Below are positions 46,619 to 56,712 of a DNA stretch of 64,000 bases, in pieces. Below the pieces are notes generated by a model. It ran no database searches, was not told where the DNA came from, and saw only the letters and a program-made list of their open reading frames with translations. The position numbers and the translations under genes were made by a program. This DNA is from Aricia agestis (lineage: Eukaryota; Arthropoda; Insecta; Lepidoptera; Lycaenidae): assembly GCF_905147365.1 (NCBI RefSeq), contig NC_056408.1, positions 2,170,001 to 2,234,000 of the forward strand, given 5' to 3'. Each line of letters opens with the position of its first letter. Position 1 is the stretch's first letter.

Positions 46619-46624
46619 TTTATT
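46619..46624 (-). terminator. Possible polyadenylation signal of the ATP-grasp gene
   Basis: TTTATT on the plus strand gives AATAAA on the minus strand about 260 bases beyond the stop codon. It is plausible but unproven. Confidence 0.35.
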
Positions 46625-46885
46625 CGTATAAAATTATAAATAGTGTAAAAGGAACATCAATTAATCTATAAATTATAGCCTACATTAAAATAATCAACAT
46701 AAATTCGTAGTCTTATGAACGTACACATATCTCTACTTAGTAGGTACAAATTCGTCGTCCTGCTCTCTCGGCCCGAGGCCGGTGGTCCTCGGAAAGGGAT
46801 AGGAGACAAAGAGCGCGCGACATCGACGGCCCCAATCACGCATTCATCAGGTACTTGAGTATTCTTGTTAATTACTGTCTAGTCT

Positions 46886-48412
46886 TCATAGAGGAACATT
46901 CGGGGGAGTCTTGCAGGGCTCCGGAGGTAGAGACCTGCGATCCTCCGGCACCCGGGACTGGTAGTAGGCGCAGTACGGCAGCGGGTCCCAGAAAGCGAAC
47001 AGCGCTTCCCGAGTGTCCAGTACCGTGTTCAACAGTTTTCCGACGGTCGCCGAGTGGCTGCAGCGCTTCGGCCCCTGGCACAGATAAGGCAGGGAGACTC
47101 CCACCCGAGCTCCGATCGCCACCAGCTTGTTGTCACGCTCGTCCGACGAGTTCTCCTCTCGCACCAGTCTGAACGATATGTGGCCGGTCATAGGTCGCGA
47201 TGGCGCGACGTACGATATGAACCTTTGTACCCAGACGTCCGCTTCCTCGTCTCGCTGATGAACTAACCCCTTCTTGGAGGAGTCCACTCGGCACGTCACG
47301 TTGTTCACTGCCCGAGATTCCTTTAAAGTGGTGCAGGTCACGACCTTCTCTCCCTTCGGCTCCTTGACGATCACCCACGGCTTCTCGGCACTGATTTCTC
47401 GGGGAAATCTGAACTGAGAACGCTCCTCGGGCAAAATAAATCTTAGGCGGTCGCGGGCCCCGCGAGCCCCGGCGCTAGCGATAAAGAAGCGGCCCTCCCT
47501 CGATACGCCGGAGTCGTACCAGTTTCGAAAGTCCTTTTCGCTCGTCACCACCCAATGTTGGGGTGTAGCCAGACCGGCCGCTCGGCACACTCGCATCAAC
47601 TCCAGAGGATCGTCCAGTGTGACGACGTCGCGGGCACTCGGTATGAAACATTGACATCCGTGAACTTCGAGATGCGGTTTCGCTAGTGCGTCGTAGTAGG
47701 CGGGCGTAGTGGAACTGACCGGTATGTAGAACACCACCGACTCCTTGCGGACTATCTCTTCTAGAACTCGCGCGTACGCCAAAGGATCCGCCGGGTTGGG
47801 CCGGGGCACTGTGTAGAATCTATTGACGGCCGCCGAGTACTTGAGCAGCGCGAACTGTCCCTCGATCTCGAAAGCGACCACTCTGGCTCCGGCGGAGTGG
47901 AAGTTTCTCGCCAAATGCAGCGCCTGCACGGAGCTTCCGCCGCTGATGAGAACCGTTCGCGGCTTGTTGGGATTCTTCGAAACGGCACTCGCGATCATCT
48001 TCAGGAATCCGAGGGGCCATTGAACGCATTTCCAGAAGATAAACAGTGTGGCGGCGATCCACAGCGTAGGGAGCACCACGAGAATTTGTTTCCAGGCCGG
48101 GTGGGCTATAAAACTGAGTATAGCAAAGAGCGGCCGGAGGAACTGTCTCGGCAGCCAGGTGAGGATGCGGACGACCCTCGTGAGCGCCGGGGGGTGTTCC
48201 GGGGGAACGGCACGCTCCTCCGGGATCAGCGAGAACGTCGAGGAGAACGATCTTCTGAGGGCCGTGAAGGGCGGCGTCTGGTGCGGGCACCTCTTGACGC
48301 GGGGGGAGAAAGCCAGTTCGGTGTTGGCTCGCGCGAGGCGGTACTCGGGCGCGCAGGCCGGCATCGCGAACGACTGTGTATAGACTGGCGCGCGCGCACA
48401 CCGCGACCGCAT
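46886..48412 (-). CDS. Membrane-anchored ATP-grasp (MysC-like) protein, probable pseudoenzyme
   Basis: One uninterrupted 508-codon frame without introns, markedly GC-rich beside its AT-rich surroundings. Residues 1-85 are poorly ordered. A hydrophobic anchor (about 107-128, LVVLPTLWIAATLFIFW) precedes a Rossmann-like start (RTVLISGGSSVQALHLARNF, 152-171). Then come IPVSS (230-234), TLDDP (265-269), TGHISF (409-414) and a carboxy-terminal DPLPYCAYY (476-484). This order matches cyanobacterial MysC and fungal ATP-grasp homologues, which activate a carboxylate with ATP. By family comparison, the ATP-binding ILK is FIA (310-312), the FDF acidic residue is Arg415, and the ECN metal ligands are GAR (434-436). 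These changes suggest loss of catalysis or a new role. A TATA/initiator inside the frame favours Met17 (48364) as the true start, giving 492 residues. The alternative is an old animal gene lost elsewhere. Confidence 0.8.
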   Translation of the reverse strand: MRSRCARAPVYTQSFAMPACAPEYRLARANTELAFSPRVKRCPHQTPPFTALRRSFSSTFSLIPEERAVPPEHPPALTRVVRILTWLPRQFLRPLFAILSFIAHPAWKQILVVLPTLWIAATLFIFWKCVQWPLGFLKMIASAVSKNPNKPRTVLISGGSSVQALHLARNFHSAGARVVAFEIEGQFALLKYSAAVNRFYTVPRPNPADPLAYARVLEEIVRKESVVFYIPVSSTTPAYYDALAKPHLEVHGCQCFIPSARDVVTLDDPLELMRVCRAAGLATPQHWVVTSEKDFRNWYDSGVSREGRFFIASAGARGARDRLRFILPEERSQFRFPREISAEKPWVIVKEPKGEKVVTCTTLKESRAVNNVTCRVDSSKKGLVHQRDEEADVWVQRFISYVAPSRPMTGHISFRLVREENSSDERDNKLVAIGARVGVSLPYLCQGPKRCSHSATVGKLLNTVLDTREALFAFWDPLPYCAYYQSRVPEDRRSLPPEPCKTPPNVPL

Positions 48413-48417
48413 ATAAA
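48384..48417 (-). promoter_or_regulatory. TATA box and CAGT initiator of the ATP-grasp gene
   Basis: On the minus strand TTTATA (48417-48412) lies 31 bases upstream of the A of a CAGT initiator (48387-48384), the standard arthropod core spacing. The first ATG after the predicted start site is Met17 (48364), leaving a leader of about 22 bases. The longer-frame ATG at 48412 overlaps the TATA box and would not be transcribed. Confidence 0.5.
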
Positions 48418-48683
48418 CAGCCTCGTTATCGCGGAATGGGACGCCTGCGCCAGCGCACAGCTAGAATCTTTGCACCCAATTAAGTGTCACCCACTTGAAG
48501 AAAACAACTTATAATGGGAAGTAATTAGCTAAGCATCCTCATTGATTATAAGTTATTATAATTAGAACTTTGTTTTGACGGACGACAAATTGGCAATGAA
48601 AGTTACAAAATTGCATATAAAAAAACTTCGTGCCCCTTTTTTTAATATAATATCATTGTTCTTGCCCTTAATATTAATAAAAA

Positions 48684-48729
48684 ATAAAGTCCCGGCCGGC
48701 CACAAAATGCGGCCCGCCGGGACTTTATC
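48684..48729. repeat. GC-rich hairpin within hAT-like sequence
   Basis: TAAAGTCCCGGCCGGCC pairs with GGCCCGCCGGGACTTTA at 16 of 17 positions. GTGGCCCG recurs near 48731 and 48890, as in hAT-type elements containing TGCGGCCCG. Confidence 0.6.
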
Positions 48730-48901
48730 AGTGGCCCGCGTTATTACTTATGCCATTTCGAAATTCAAGGATATTGGCATATAGTTGTGAAAAAATTTCC
48801 AAAAGTTCAAAAGTTATTTTTAACCTACGAATAATAAGCCCTAAAAATGTTGGTTGAAGCCCGCGGCACCAAGACTAAAACGTGTTTGTGGCCCGTTTAA
48901 A

Positions 48902-49262
48902 AAAATCGGCCAAGTGGTAGTCGGCCTCGAGCACGAATAGGTTTCCGTATATATATTGCGTTTTTTGTATGGGAGCCAAAAAATAACAAATAAATAATAA
49001 TAAAAATAAAATAAATATTTGCCTAATTAAAAAAAATGTGAATATTTCAAGTGCCTATCTGTTGCCATTATTGGTTACGAGCAAACAAGCAAAAAGGCCA
49101 AAAAATCACGTCTGTTGTATGGGAGCCCCTCTGAAATATTTTATTTTTATTTGTTGTTATGTAGAGCCGTTCCTGAGATACAGCCTGGTAACAGACAGAC
49201 AGACAGACGAAGATTTCTCAGTAATAGTCCCATTTTTACCCTTTTGATACAGAACCCTAAAA
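48902..49262 (-). repeat. Repeat family C, antisense
   Basis: ATCGGCCAAGTGGTAGTCGG at left, GACAGACAGACAGACGAAG and ACAGAACCCTAAAA at right. The short frames at 49038-49312 are translations of this repeat. Confidence 0.75.
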
Positions 49263-50270
49263 ATGTTGAGGACCACTGGTTTTATGTGGGTTTCATAGTC
49301 CATCCATCCTGAAACAATGTTTCTATAAATTAAGAATTTAAAAAATACTATATCCTAGGGTTCTGTAGAAATATTCTGATGTTTATAGCCATAAGATTTT
49401 ATTCATAATTAATCATTTCACAGTGATTAACATATCTTTAACATTCAAAACTCTGCACCTTTAACATTTTACTAACAACCTTCCTAAGATACTTATTTAT
49501 CAGAAGTTATTATGACTAGATTCAACATTTGGAAGAAAACATTATGTTAGAATAAAATTTTACTATACATACATAGATCTGCCTTATAATTATATAAGGT
49601 TAAATTTTAAAAATAAAATATTTTGTTAAGTTTATTGGCTTTAAAAATTCTTCAAATGCTAAGAAATCTAAGAATATACATATAGTATTATCTATTAATA
49701 CATAATAATTATGTTGTATAGTCTTAAATACACTTGCTACGCTGTTTATAAAAGTGTTACATTTATCTATTTTAATTATTTACAAAACAATCTCGCACAG
49801 AAATACTATCAAGTTTGAACAAATACTAAAAATACTTTTAAATATAACATAGTAGGACAATAATTTGTTTTCATACACAAACAAATAAAGTTAGTTTACA
49901 ATTAAACTATGTAACAAAATATGTCTTGACATGAATTTAATTTAAAATAATTATTACCAAAAATATTATACAGTGATATTTGCGGTCTAACAAATAAATA
50001 AATGTAATTAACGACATCCTTACATCCATTACAATAAAACTAAAATGCATCTATCACCATCTTCTATAATATCTAATGTCTATAAATTGAGTGTTACAAA
50101 ATACAATTATTATTATTACTTATATCCAACAAAACAAAAAAAAAAAATAACTGTTTTTATGTTTATTACCATTCCGAATTGCAATATTCATAAAAGTTTA
50201 AAGCCTCACTGTCAAACATAAAAAATGAGGTATATAAGGTATCCTTAACCAGAATAATTAAGAACTGAGC
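49263..50270. other. AT-rich 3' flank of the FAM185A-like gene
   Basis: No frame or recognised repeat. TTTATT at 50162-50167 gives AATAAA about 105 bases past the stop of the minus-strand gene and is the likely polyadenylation signal. Part of this stretch is probably 3' UTR. Confidence 0.45.
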
Positions 50271-51359
50271 TTAGTTACTTAGAATAAAAAACGGAATGTC
50301 CGTCTCTTTCAAATCAATGGATCCATTTCTACAAACAATGTGCAATTCATTCTTATTATTTTTCTCATATCTAAATCTTTGTGGGTGTGAGTCATCCATG
50401 AATCTACCGAGCTTCATTATTTTTTCATCCACATTTATTTTCTCAGCCATTAAACTAGCAGCCGGCAAGTTTTTAAGAATATTTGGTATCATAACTTCTA
50501 CTTTTCCTTTTTCATGAATAAAGATACTACTTTTGTCCGTAAATTTGGATGCATGCATAAATACTTCTCCACTCTTCAAGGAGGCTTCGAGGCTACCGTA
50601 AAAACCAGTTATATGTAGATTGCCTTTCTGTATAACATCAATTTTTACTGCTCTGTGCAGATTATCAAGCCTTATGTTTCCCATGAGCGTAGTGAAATGA
50701 GACTGGTCACTGTAACAGGACTTAACAGATATTTCACCACCGTGGGTGGCAACCGTGAAGTTGTTAGCCATAATATTGTTGCACTTGACATTTCCATTCA
50801 CACCCGTTTTCAGTTCAATGAGGCTGGCTTGCAATCGTCCTTCCGTTTCAAGATCTCCACTTTCAGACTCAACTTTGAGGTTGTCTGCCTTCATGTCCGC
50901 CACCATCACATCACCTTTTTGTGTTTTGACAATAAATTCATCAGCTTCTAGCTTTGCTAAGTGTACGGACGCATTTTCTGTCGTTGTTACGTGTAGTTTC
51001 AGTTTATAAGGAATTCGAATTAGGCAAACGTCATCCTTGTCTGGTGAGGTTTTCTTATTGCAAAGTAAGTCTAAGCGTTTGGAAGTCTGTTTTAGCTGAA
51101 AATCATTGGTATCTTTGCCTTGGCTGTACAACATCATAGTCAGTTTGTTGTGGGCACTCAAGTCATTCACGTCGATAGGCTGAACCTTCACATGAATAGG
51201 ACTATCGATGAAAATGCTTGTGGTAGTGTCTATTGTCTTTTCTACGGTCCTAACGAGGTTTAAATTCTTAATATCCGGTATGTTACTAAACTCTACTAGA
51301 CATAACCTCAAAATTTTGTAACACTTATGTAAGACACGGGGTCCACTGATTGCGAACAT
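50271..51359 (-). CDS. FAM185A: FAM185A-like protein (DUF4097-type repeats)
   Basis: A single-exon frame of 362 codons. Residues 1-30 are basic and hydrophobic, compatible with a mitochondrial presequence. About 115-275 is a ladder of short beta-type repeats with Gly turns: KTQKGDVMVADMKADNLKVE (145-164), ESGDLETEG, VNGNVKCNNI, HGGEISVKS, LMGNIRLDN, GNLHITGFYGSLEA, LKSGEVFMHA. This fits the DUF4097 adhesin-like fold and the FAM185A family, whose vertebrate member is of similar length and poorly characterised. No catalytic motif is visible. The start gives the longest frame and has no competing upstream ATG. There is no evident operon-like link to the ATP-grasp gene, about 1.9 kb away on the same strand. 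Function is not established. Confidence 0.8.
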   Translation of the reverse strand: MFAISGPRVLHKCYKILRLCLVEFSNIPDIKNLNLVRTVEKTIDTTTSIFIDSPIHVKVQPIDVNDLSAHNKLTMMLYSQGKDTNDFQLKQTSKRLDLLCNKKTSPDKDDVCLIRIPYKLKLHVTTTENASVHLAKLEADEFIVKTQKGDVMVADMKADNLKVESESGDLETEGRLQASLIELKTGVNGNVKCNNIMANNFTVATHGGEISVKSCYSDQSHFTTLMGNIRLDNLHRAVKIDVIQKGNLHITGFYGSLEASLKSGEVFMHASKFTDKSSIFIHEKGKVEVMIPNILKNLPAASLMAEKINVDEKIMKLGRFMDDSHPQRFRYEKNNKNELHIVCRNGSIDLKETDIPFFILSN

Positions 51360-51560
51360 GATTCTTTAAAAATTACTCTAAATAAACATATCCTGAATAC
51401 TGAGTATATTAATTTAGCTTAAACACAAATTTTAAGAAAGCATAAACTTTGTCAATAATTTTTGACAGTATTGATTCGATAACTGTCACTTTATTTCTCA
51501 GCTGACTGCAAAGTGCATTTTTTTTAAAGGGTAGACAGTTTTAAACATAGATAAAGTATT

Positions 51561-52270
51561 ATAGCAATCTGGGGGCACGGTAGTGCCCCCGCCAAGTCGA
51601 GCAAAAAAGCGGCACAGCCGTACCATACTTTTCTCGAACCAATTCAGGCTCTTTTTGACCCCCTATAACTTCGTTGTGGATAAACCAACAAGCCTGAATT
51701 TTCAGTTGCTAAGCAAGCATTGTATAAACACGGTACATTTAAAATTTTATTAAATTTGAACGAGTAGTTTAAGAGCTGTAACTTGTTAAAGTTTCTTAAT
51801 TTTGTCACTGACTGACTGACTGACTGACTGACCGATCACCAAAAGTCTAAGGCACTTCTAGCAGACATAGAACCTTCAAACTTAGAATATAATTTGTGTT
51901 TAGTGTCTAAATCAAGGCAAAATTCAAATATTTCAAAATTTCTGTCCAGTTTTCTAGATACACTAACTTCGTAAATAACTTTGTAATCCCATATAAATGT
52001 ATAGGATTACAAAGTTACATTTGCGGTTTATGAATTATTGTACCCGTACCATCAATATCTCCGGTTTATCGTCGGTAGAGAGATATCTAGCTAGTGTTTA
52101 GTGTCTTAATTAAGGGAAAACCTAATAAACATTTCATAATTACTGTCCAGTTTTCTTCTTCTTTCTCTAACTTCGTAAATAACTTTGTAATCCCATATAC
52201 ATGTATAAGATTACAAAGTTACATTAATGGCAATTTATGAATCATTGTACTGGTACCATCGATATTTCCG
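51561..52270 (-). repeat. Helitron-like repeat with tandem hairpin units
   Basis: TCTGGGGGCACGGTAGTGCCCCCGCC (near 51568) is a hairpin terminus like that at 46107-46132. Downstream is a CTGA run (about 51808-51833). The hairpin AACTTTGTAATCCCATATA...GGATTACAAAGTTACATT occurs near 51975 and again near 52182, together with AATTATTGTACCCGTACCATC-type flanks. Confidence 0.6.
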
Positions 52271-52323
52271 TACATATATTCGAAGGAGTAATAGTTGTAG
52301 ATAGGTATCAATATATATGAAGC

Positions 52324-52566
52324 ACTAGCTTTTGCCCGCGGCTTCGCTCGCGTGGAATTCAAGAATCGCATAAAATACGAATATTCTTGTAAACCTCCTT
52401 TGGAAACCTGACGTTTTTCCATGTTCAATTCATCCTTTTAACTAAGTCTACGTCAAAAATCAATATTCGATTTGTGATCAGTCGATTGGTGGCTTCGCTA
52501 GGCCGTGAAGGAAGGACAATCAAACAAACAAACACACTTTCGCATTTATAATAATATTAGTATGGA
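52324..52566 (-). mobile_element. Short Helitron
   Basis: CTAG (52324) followed by CTTTTGCCCGCGGCTTCGCTCGCG is an inverted 3' end. TTATAATAATATTAGTATGGA at right is the inverse of a TCCATACTAATATTAT start. It is 243 bases and non-coding. Confidence 0.75.
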
Positions 52567-52737
52567 TATTGGATAGTCATGAAAAGCAAGTAACTAGTAT
52601 AGTAATACTGTATACATAATGATTATATTATTATTAATTGTAAGTTTTATTTGTTTCTTATAAAAATCGTTATTGATATTTATAGTAGTAAAAGGTACCA
52701 AAAAGGAGAAAAGTAGGACTCTACAAAAAGAATTGAG

Positions 52738-53044
52738 ATCCCATCAAAAACATCCTGTAAAAAAACCAAGTCTCGCAACTCAGTTTTTATACTGTAAAAA
52801 TTTATGAGATCCATGCAATACCAAGTCGGTTAATTTATTCAGTCCCTACCTAGGGGACCTTATGTCTCAAGTTAGTCCGTAAGTTATTATCATATCAATA
52901 TTAAAAATCTTTTACATTTTAAATAAATAGATCGACTTGGACATCGCATGATTAGATTGTTTAGTATAATTATACTATGCAGTATCACAGAGTTTTTATT
53001 GAGTTGCGAGACTTGGTTTTTTTACAGGATGTTTTTGATGGGAT
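52738..53044. mobile_element. MITE with long perfect TIRs
   Basis: ATCCCATCAAAAACATCCTG (52738) through AGTCTCGCAACTCA is mirrored perfectly at the right end, finishing TTTTTGATGGGAT (53044). Arms are about 45 bases. Confidence 0.8.
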
Positions 53045-53980
53045 AGATGTAGTCTTAGCCCGTCATCGCGTGGCCATTTTGTGCTTATTTTCATACAAGT
53101 AGTGGAGGTTTATTTTCTTGAATATTTCTATTTGTCGATTATTTCGAAGCACTTTATGATACAGGAAAGAAAGTCAATTAGTTCATGATATCGATTAACT
53201 ATACTTCAAGTTATGAGTATCCGTAAATACACGTAAAAAGCTATGCAATTTTTAAAGCCAAATTATTAATTGATGTGACATTTTTAGCACTAATGCCTTA
53301 TATAGCACGAATAAGGGATTAATAAACTTATAAATTATCTTTTTAGCTTACAAAAATACCGATTGAAAAGCCCAAAAAACGTTGTTCAAAACTTACGTAT
53401 TTAATGTTAAATCCACGTGTTTGAAGCATTCTTTGACCATTCTTATGGTTAATTATTTAGCCGAACCACAAAACTCAACAATATCTAGCATTAATTGTTC
53501 ACTAAAAACTTTATTAACACTTTTATTACATGAAATATGCAGACCGACTCCTTGTTATGTCCTAGTAAGTAGGACATAACATTACACGCTTTTGACGCTT
53601 ATACACCGATATAAGGCTCTCTCCAGTCTATAGTACCTCAATGGTTTTAAATGTCAAAAAAAAATTTAAAAAACCAAAACCAGACTACTAACTAAAAGCT
53701 AAAAGCACGCTCTAAAAAGTAAAAGTACGAAACAAGAAAAGTTTATATAGTGATTTGGAAATGCTTAAAGGATAGCCGTGGTCGTACTTATCGTTATAAT
53801 ATATCAAGACGTATAGATCAATATTATTTCATCTAATAACTTGTAACTTGTCCAATGTTTTTATTATTTCATCTAATAACTTGTGACTTGTCCAATGTTT
53901 TTCAGCACTTTTACATACCAGTTAATGAACAAGCTAAAAAACCTTTATATTGTTAGACTGTCAACTGAACGAGTTGCTGA
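53045..53980. other. Unassigned intergenic stretch
   Basis: A small tandem repeat TTTTTATTATTTCATCTAATAACTTGT(A/G)ACTTGTCCAATG lies near 53822-53900. TATGTCCTAGTAAGTAGGACATA near 53554 is a hairpin. No gene is seen. Confidence 0.4.
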
Positions 53981-53984
53981 GTAA

Positions 53985-54240
53985 AAGGGCCCATTCACGG
54001 CAGTCCGCCGGCTTATGCAGGATAATGAATGGTGTTGCAGGCCTGCACGGCGGCCTGCAAGTTGCAAGTTGCAACACCGATCTCCCCCCACCGCTTGCAG
54101 TCCGCCGCGCGCCGCAAAGGACCGTGAGTGGCTCGGCGGCGCGGCGTCCTGCTTGGCGGACTGTCGTGTAAAAAGTAGGAGCGTGAATGTGGTTGCAGGA
54201 CTGCATTTTGACATTTTGTTGGCACTTGACAGCAAAGAGA
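53985..54240. repeat. GC-rich foldback-like MITE
   Basis: CCATTCACGGCAGTCCGCCGG at left and GCGTGAATGTGGTTGCAGGA at right are partial inverses. Inside are GGCGGCCTGCAAGTTGCAAGT and inverse-like CAGTCCGCCGCG. The six overlapping open frames over it are products of GC-rich repeat sequence. Confidence 0.5.
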
Positions 54241-54269
54241 AATATTATTCATTTGCTGTCCGCGATTGC

Positions 54270-54324
54270 GACCCGCCCCAGCTTCGTACAAAAAACCCAT
54301 TTTTGTACGAAGCTGGGGCGGGTC
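54270..54324. repeat. Perfect 25-bp-arm hairpin resembling Helitron ends
   Basis: 54270-54294 (GACCCGCCCCAGCTTCGTAC...) pairs perfectly with 54300-54324 around a 5-base loop. The right arm GAAGCTGGGGCGGGTC resembles the Helitron 3' end GAAGCCGGGGCGGGTCGCTAG at 56860-56880. Confidence 0.9.
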
Positions 54325-54337
54325 TAACAATAATTAA

Positions 54338-55200
54338 TCTATACTAATATTATAAAGAGGTAAACTTTGTTTGTTTGTTTGTTTGTATGTTTGTTTGTTT
54401 GTTTGTTTAATTGTAATGAATAGGCTCAAAAACTACTGGACCGATTTTAAAAATTCTTTCACCATTCGAAAGCTACATTATTTACGAGTAACATAGGCTA
54501 CTTTTTATTTTGGAAAATATAGGGTTCCGTAAGATATTTCAGTATTTCGGAAACAACCAGATACTTATTTTGCGTACGCTGCCTAAACCATAGACTTAAT
54601 ATATACTGTCGTATAGGTTTATGGCCTAAACTATAAAAGATAGAACTATACAATGTTCTAAGTAAATGTAGATCTTATAAATATCTATAAAAATGTCCGC
54701 GACACACTATACCTATCTATGTCAAGTGAGGCACAACAACCATTTTTTTATTTAAAAATCTTGATTTTTATTGGACTAAAATATTTAAACGGATTTATTT
54801 TACTCATGCTAATAATCCTTATCAAAATAAATTATTTCATCACTAAGTACAGTTTATGTAGAATATATTTGGTCTTTGAATTATTAAAATTTGACTTTTG
54901 GTGTAGAAGTTATGGCGAAATTAAAATATTGTGATGTACGCCCGTTTCGAAGTGGGCGCCACCAATGCGGCGATGCGCTCGCGGGAAGGGTATCACTATG
55001 TACTTACAATATACATCGCCCGCGTAATTTAGGAATGTCACGGAAACCGTACATTTTTCCGCAAAAAAGAAACCTATGTCCTTTCACGTGGTCTATTCTT
55101 CATGTAAATAATGTACCAAGTATTGTACACATTGAAAAGGTCTACAGAAAACTCCGCGATGGTATTATATACGTATAAGCAATGATATTCTACTTATACA
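54338..55200 (+). mobile_element. Helitron 5' part
   Basis: TCTATACTAATATTATAAAG at 54338 is a family B type start, followed by a GTTT microsatellite and CTACTGGACCGATTTTAAAA. CATTTTTCCGCAAAAAAGAA and CTTTCACGTGGTCTATTCTT (55050-55105) are other family B blocks. I see no clear CTAG end. Confidence 0.6.
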
Positions 55201-55384
55201 GATATGTTACGTCGATACTATTTTCCGGCTTAAATCTCTTCCGAACAATTTTCAAATTCAAAATTGCAAACATTGGCAAATTTGACAGATAAGTGAAACA
55301 AAAGATATGAAAAACCATTTACATAAAAGAGACAGTTCTATTTTTAAACGTCGAATCGTATCGCTGTCTCTTTCTTCGCCTGAG

Positions 55385-55548
55385 CTATGACGAAAATTCA
55401 ATTTTTTCCAGATTGTTCAAAAAAATAATTGAAAATTTAAAATAGAGGTATTTATTGCATACAAGACATGACGAGGTAAGAGATTCCATGTGTTTTGTTA
55501 CTTTCGAGTCATAATTGGTACATTTTCGAAACACGCACGACGTCATTT
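55385..55548 (-). pseudogene. THAP-domain-like N-terminus, probably a fragment
   Basis: Minus-strand ATG at about 55548 begins MTSCVFRKCTNYDSKVTKHM, matching the start of insect THAP zinc-finger domains (C-x4-C spacing). After ESLT the similarity stops. No C-x2-H pair follows in a domain-like setting and no consensus donor is seen. It may be a truncated gene, a P-element-like transposase relic, or a first exon with an unusual boundary. The upstream DNA is GC-rich and includes the perfect palindrome ACGGCCCAATTGGGCCGT (55616-55633). Confidence 0.4.
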
Positions 55549-55819
55549 TCAATTTATTTAGGTAGGACAAGACGCGGCACGTTCGTGACTGCGCTCGATG
55601 CAGACTAAACAACAGACGGCCCAATTGGGCCGTATTTGAATCTTCACAACGCGCGCGGTAGTAACATATTATCTGCTTTAAGTTTTTCATCATTGCGTAT
55701 AAGGATATCTCACAATAACATTTTTTTGTCATTTACTTTTAACTTCAAGTAATGGCTAATTTTCGAAGCGATTTTAACCAATACGGCAATAATCCTTATT
55801 TAATTAAATACTTTAAGAA

Positions 55820-56300
55820 GATACACTAAGGGCGAGAGAAATTGAAAGTAGGTATTTGAAAATGTATTGCTGTCTCACCAATCTCAAGTCTCCCACCGCA
55901 GAGCGCGATAGAGACAACAAGACAAAAGTTCTAATAAAAGAACAGAAAATCTTCGATTCGTTGTCCGCTGATTTTTTCTCCAAAACTTAACTGATTTTAG
56001 TACTTTTTTCATCAACAATTAAAGCAAGGCTTGAGCTGTGTTTCTATGTTTTATTTTTTTTGTATATTTTAGCCAGTTTTGTTTTCTGGGTGTTTGAACA
56101 CAGAGGAAAATCTGGCCATTTTTTGGGTTTTTGGACGTTCTTATCTTTTTTAATAATAAAATTATGAAAAAAAAGAAAACATAGTGACATGTTAACAGTG
56201 GCCATAGATATTCAGGGAAAAAATCATAACTCTACCGGCATCATCCAGGGACGAAACAGGGGGACAACGTTTGTATGGAAAAACGGCGGTGTGGACTCCT
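55820..56300 (+). repeat. Interspersed repeat, copy 2 (pair with 1388-1878)
   Basis: Collinear with 1388-1878 from GATACACTAAGGGCGAGAG to GGTGTGGACTCCT. It lacks about ten bases near 56195 (ATAGTATAGT) present in copy 1. Confidence 0.75.
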
Positions 56301-56335
56301 TTTGAATACATTATTGATTATGGCCCTTCACAGCA

Positions 56336-56647
56336 TTTTTTTATGAAATAAGGGGGCAAACGGGTCACCTGATGAAAAGCAACTTCCGTCGCCCATGGAC
56401 ACTCGCAGCATCAGAAGAGCTGCAGGTGCGTTGCCGGCCTTTTAAGAGGGAATAGGGTAATAGGGGAGGGTAGGGGAGGGAAGAGAAGGGAATAGGGGAG
56501 GGTAGGGAAAAGAATAGGGTAGGGATTGGGCCTCCGGTAAACTTACTCACTCGGCGCAAGCGCTGTTTCACGCCCGTTTTCTGTGAGAACGTGGTATTTC
56601 TCCGGTCGAGCCGGCCCATTCGTGCCGAAGTATGGCTCTCCCACGTA
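56336..56647 (-). mobile_element. SINE-like family A
   Basis: Antisense copy from TTTTTTATGAAATAAGGGGG to CTCTCCCACGTA with a GGGAA middle. It lacks the CGAAACACAG segment seen in other copies near the CGCAAGCGCTG motif. Confidence 0.8.
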
Positions 56648-56712
56648 TGAAAGCGTATAAAGCATATTATGATTAAAATTTTAAATGAATATTTTCGAAG
56701 ATATTACAGATT

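Noticed and set aside
46855..48514. Several long open frames overlapping the ATP-grasp gene (plus strand up to 205 codons, other minus frames up to 193)
   Set aside because: They are shadows produced by GC-rich coding sequence lacking stops. Only the 508-codon frame shows protein-family features.
53945..54347. Cluster of six overlapping frames
   Set aside because: All arise from a GC-rich foldback repeat with low-complexity translations.
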